Below the pieces are notes generated by a model. The model searched no databases and had not been told where the DNA came from. It was given only the letters and a program-made list of their open reading frames with translations. DNA of 9,031 nt. It comes from Vulcanimicrobiota bacterium (GTDB taxonomy: Bacteria > Vulcanimicrobiota > Vulcanimicrobiia > Vulcanimicrobiales > Vulcanimicrobiaceae). The DNA lies in assembly GCA_019237435.1 (NCBI GenBank), contig JAFAHB010000070.1, positions 1-9,031 of the forward strand, in the 5' to 3' direction. Position 1 is the stretch's first letter. The number at the start of each line of letters is the position of its first letter. Positions 6,257 to 9,031 of the stretch are shown one piece after another. The position numbers and the translations under genes were made by a program.

Positions 6257-8650
6257 ATGTTCCGCATCATTGCGGCGGGCGTCGCCGCATTCTTGGCATT
6301 CAGCGTTGCAGCGCCGACCTTGGCCGCAACCACCGGACTCGTCCGCGGGCAGATCACGATCGACGGCAAGCCCGCCCCGGGTGCAACCGTCACGCTCGAA
6401 GGCGAAGGCTCGCTCTTCAAAACGACGGCGAACTCCCGGGGCGAGTACGTCTTTCCGCTGGTGCCGTACGGTTCGTACCGGCTCGTCGCCCAGGCCAAAG
6501 GCGTGCACGAAATCCAGGTCCTCATCAATGTCTCCAGCGGTCGCGTCTATACCGTCGATGTTCCGCTCACAACACAGCTTCGGGAGATCGCGCAGACGGC
6601 CGTGACTGCGCACGCCGGAGCCGAGGCGAATCCGCCGTCGGTCAATCAACTCAGTCGAACGAGCATTCAAACCTCGCCGGTCAACAACAGCCTCGACCGT
6701 CTTCTCGAGACGCTCCCGGGCGTCGTTCAGTTCTCATATAACGAGCCGGTCATTAACGGGTTCCACGGCGTCAGCTACAACATCGACGGCGCGCCGCTAC
6801 CGCTTGCGACCACGTCCAACTTTGCCGAGATCATCGATCCGAAGGTTATCGATTCGATCGAGCTGCTCACCGGCGCAATCCCCGCAGAATACGGCGGGGA
6901 CCGCATGGGCGGCGTCGTGAACATCATCAGCAATCGGCCCACCGACATTCCCCAGGGAACCTACGGAAGCATCACCGGCGGCCTCGGCAATCAGGCACAG
7001 GGCATCGGCGAGTTCGACGTCGTGTCACGCGTCGGTTCCAGCGAGTTTTTTCTGAGCGCAAATGCCCAGACGACGAACCGGGGTTTAGATGCGCCGACGT
7101 ACGTCCCGGAAAATGACGCAAGCTCAAACAGCGACCAGTTTTTCCGCGCCATCACGCAGCTCACGCCGCGCAGCACGCTCGCGTTCGACTATTCGAATCA
7201 GTTCAGTCAGTTCCAAATTCCGATTAACACCGATCCCAACAATACGCTGGATCCGGTCGTCAGCGTTCCAGGCACGCTCGATACGCAACTGGAATACGAG
7301 CGCTTCTCCAACCTGAACTGGACTCAGACCTCGCAGGATGGAAACGGCGTTTTTCAAGTAATTCCATGGTGGCGCTCGACGCGCATCGATTACTACGGCG
7401 ATCTGCCGCTCGACGTTCTTGGCGTCGAACCGGATTTTAGCGTCTGTCCGCCGACGTGCGCAAAGACCGTCCACCTCGTTGGACTGAACCAAGGCACGTA
7501 CGCGAGTTATACCGGTCTACGTCTATCGGACTTCCGCGCGACCGCAAACCACGCGTGGAAGATCGGCGTTGACGTCAACCGCGAAAACGCAACGGCATAC
7601 CAAGAGTTCGCGTGCTACTACGTCGACTGCAAGTCGAGCGGCACGGTGGCTACGCCGTACTTCCCGGCATATACGACCCCGCAAGCTCAGGCAGGTTCTC
7701 AGATCGGCATTTACGGCGAAGACCGTTGGCAAGAAACGCCGTATGTCATCTGGAGCTACGGCTTGCGCTACGATCATTCGACGGGCTACACGAGCGGCTG
7801 GCAGCTCAGCCCGCGCATCGGCGTCAGCTTGTGGAACGGCGGCAAGAACGTCGCACACGTTTATTACGGGCGATTCTACGCGGCGCCGCTGCTCGAGGAC
7901 GTTCGCCAGGCGTGCGTACTGCTCCAGGCCCAACAAGCCTGCACGTCGACCCATCCGGTCTACGATCTCAAGCCCGAGAGCGACGCCTATTTCGAGATGG
8001 GCGACACGTTCTCGTTCAATCCGCATTTTACGCTGTCGGCGAATTTATTCGAGAAGAGCGTCGTGAACATTCTGGATACGACCCAACTCTTCAATACGCC
8101 GATTTTTGCAGTCTACAACAACGCGATCGGAATCAACCACGGCTTCGAAATGCGCCTTCTCGATCAGGAACCGTACAGCGGCGACTACTGGTTCCTAACC
8201 GCGACGCTTTCGGCATCGTACGCGGCGTGCATATCCGGCTCCGAGTTTCTCTTCCCTCCGAATCCCGTCGGCATTTCGTGCACCGCGCAACTCTCACTCG
8301 AGGATCACAGCCAGACCGTCGATTCTACGGCGGCATATACCCATCGCTTCGGATCGCACAAGCTGTGGTATGCGACGTTGCAGGCGAATTACGGCAGCGG
8401 TTTTCCGGTGGCGTTCCAAGACGCCAACGTGAACTTGCACGGAACTCTGCCCGCGCATACCACGCTCGATTTCTCGGCCGGCCGCAACCTGACTCCGGGC
8501 AGGTCGGGCGAAGATCAGGGCCTAGGGCTTAGCCTTCAGATCCTCAACCTGTTTAACCACCAATACGTCATTAAAGTGGCCAACGGTTTCAATACGACGC
8601 AAATCGCCAACAGCCGGTCGATTTTGCTGCGCTTAACCGCGCCGTTCTGA
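6257..8650 (+). CDS. TonB-dependent outer-membrane receptor with N-terminal carboxypeptidase-regulatory-like domain
   Basis: An outer-membrane importer energised by TonB-ExbBD. Residues 1-23 are a signal peptide (basic Arg3, hydrophobic core, likely cleavage after TLA). A carboxypeptidase-regulatory-like beta-sandwich follows (about 27-105; VRGQITIDGKPAPGATV near its start), then a linker with an IAQTAVTA stretch that may serve as TonB box. The plug domain spans about 135-230, with SLDRLLETLPGV, an NIDGAPLP turn and PAEYGGDRMGGVVNIIS. The rest is a predicted beta barrel ending in RLTAPF; the final Phe is typical of barrel assembly signals. The mature protein has exactly eight Cys in four close pairs (397/401, 453/458, 553/562, 658/675). 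The substrate cannot be read from sequence; neighbours (a Fur-family regulator and a His-containing membrane protein) suggest a metal chelate, but this is inference. The gene looks intact. Confidence 0.93.
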   Translation: MFRIIAAGVAAFLAFSVAAPTLAATTGLVRGQITIDGKPAPGATVTLEGEGSLFKTTANSRGEYVFPLVPYGSYRLVAQAKGVHEIQVLINVSSGRVYTVDVPLTTQLREIAQTAVTAHAGAEANPPSVNQLSRTSIQTSPVNNSLDRLLETLPGVVQFSYNEPVINGFHGVSYNIDGAPLPLATTSNFAEIIDPKVIDSIELLTGAIPAEYGGDRMGGVVNIISNRPTDIPQGTYGSITGGLGNQAQGIGEFDVVSRVGSSEFFLSANAQTTNRGLDAPTYVPENDASSNSDQFFRAITQLTPRSTLAFDYSNQFSQFQIPINTDPNNTLDPVVSVPGTLDTQLEYERFSNLNWTQTSQDGNGVFQVIPWWRSTRIDYYGDLPLDVLGVEPDFSVCPPTCAKTVHLVGLNQGTYASYTGLRLSDFRATANHAWKIGVDVNRENATAYQEFACYYVDCKSSGTVATPYFPAYTTPQAQAGSQIGIYGEDRWQETPYVIWSYGLRYDHSTGYTSGWQLSPRIGVSLWNGGKNVAHVYYGRFYAAPLLEDVRQACVLLQAQQACTSTHPVYDLKPESDAYFEMGDTFSFNPHFTLSANLFEKSVVNILDTTQLFNTPIFAVYNNAIGINHGFEMRLLDQEPYSGDYWFLTATLSASYAACISGSEFLFPPNPVGISCTAQLSLEDHSQTVDSTAAYTHRFGSHKLWYATLQANYGSGFPVAFQDANVNLHGTLPAHTTLDFSAGRNLTPGRSGEDQGLGLSLQILNLFNHQYVIKVANGFNTTQIANSRSILLRLTAPF

Positions 8651-8662
8651 TGGTGTAGCCGC

Positions 8663-9031
8663 TTAGCGTGCGCAGGCCGCGCAGAGCCCATAGAGCGTGA
8701 CGGCGTGTTCCGTGACGCGAAACTTGGGCGGCGCGAGCTTGCGCACGTTATCGAGACAGCCGGCGACGTCGAAGACGCGGTCGCACTTCTCGCATCGAAA
8801 GTGGTGGTGATGTCCCTTATCGGAGCGTTCGTATCGCGTCGGTTCGCCCGCAATCTCCACCGCTTCGATCGTTCCGGCTTCCAGCAGCGAGCCGACGGCG
8901 CGATAAACCGTTGCGACGCCAAGGCCTTCGACACGCCTAGAGGCGGCCTCCAATAGCTCGTCAACGCTCAAGGGGCGATCGCTCTGCTCGAAAATCGCCG
9001 CAAGCGCCTGTCGCTGCTTGGTTTTGCGACC
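8663..9031 (-). CDS. Fur-family metalloregulator, N-terminus cut by window edge
   Basis: A winged-helix transcription repressor of the Fur/Zur/PerR family. The frame is open from the right edge (9031), so the true start lies outside; reading begins with KTKQRQALAAIF, typical of Fur helix 1-2, and continues with PLSVDELLEAA, the recognition-helix segment GVATVYRAVGSLLEAG, then KGHHHHFRCEKCDRVFD with the first CxxC, and ends LYGLCAACAR with the second CxxC. Two CxxC pairs are the structural zinc site, and the HHHH segment belongs to the dimerisation/metal-sensing domain. An internal TTG at 8971 lies too far downstream to be the start because helix 1 would be lost. It is convergent with the TonB-dependent receptor gene with a 12-bp gap. 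Whether it senses iron, zinc or peroxide cannot be decided from what is visible. Confidence 0.93.
   Translation of the reverse strand, partial: GRKTKQRQALAAIFEQSDRPLSVDELLEAASRRVEGLGVATVYRAVGSLLEAGTIEAVEIAGEPTRYERSDKGHHHHFRCEKCDRVFDVAGCLDNVRKLAPPKFRVTEHAVTLYGLCAACAR

Noticed and set aside
5969..6670. A 233-codon minus-strand open frame spanning the membrane protein and receptor start
   Set aside because: It is antisense to two supported genes, including the receptor signal peptide, and its translation is Arg/Asp-rich without motif.
7612..8532. A 306-codon plus-strand frame within the receptor gene
   Set aside because: It is an out-of-frame shadow inside the receptor barrel; the receptor frame continues through to a typical C-terminal Phe.

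Overview
This window reads as a chromosomal segment from a GC-rich, diderm, probably uncultured bacterium. Diderm status is inferred from the TonB-dependent outer-membrane receptor, whose last residue is Phe, as is usual for outer-membrane barrels. A SpoVS homologue next to a YmdB-type phosphodiesterase is typical of Firmicutes, Deinococcus-Thermus and some deep-branching terrestrial phyla. Taken with the receptor type (an N-terminal carboxypeptidase-regulatory-like domain) and the base composition, I lean towards the Eremiobacterota/Vulcanimicrobiota (former WPS-2) or a neighbouring phylum. This placement is an inference and only moderately secure. No mobile element, CRISPR array, tRNA or rRNA is visible; the region looks like ordinary, tightly packed chromosome.

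Left part (1-1609): a truncated adenosylhomocysteinase gene on the minus strand (ahcY, C-terminus off the left edge) is divergent from a cyclodeaminase/cyclohydrolase-family gene on the plus strand (FchA type). They share about 70 bp carrying a 7-bp perfect inverted repeat. Both act in one-carbon metabolism: the methyl cycle and the folate C1 pool.

Central part (1606-5548, minus strand, transcribed right to left): a compact five-gene cluster of an unrecognised 183-residue protein, a YmdB/TIGR00282 metallophosphoesterase, SpoVS, a PHP-domain phosphoesterase and a PBP4/DacB-type D-Ala-D-Ala carboxypeptidase. Three of its four junctions overlap (ATGA, 11 bp, GTGA). The fourth sits at a YmdB gene with no ATG, GTG or TTG codon upstream of its essential N-terminal metal-binding motif. 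The last stop codon overlaps that of the convergent fchA-like gene.

Divergent spacer (5549-5666): 118 bp rich in symmetry, holding two mutually exclusive hairpins, a 10-bp palindrome and three CCAAGG copies. It probably holds the promoter(s) for the minus-strand operon and for the rightward genes.

Right part (5667-9031): a small His-containing membrane protein of unknown function, then a complete TonB-dependent receptor with four local cysteine pairs in its barrel, then a convergent Fur-family regulator cut by the right edge. The receptor and the Fur protein suggest metal acquisition or homeostasis, but no Fur-box-like sequence was seen near them.
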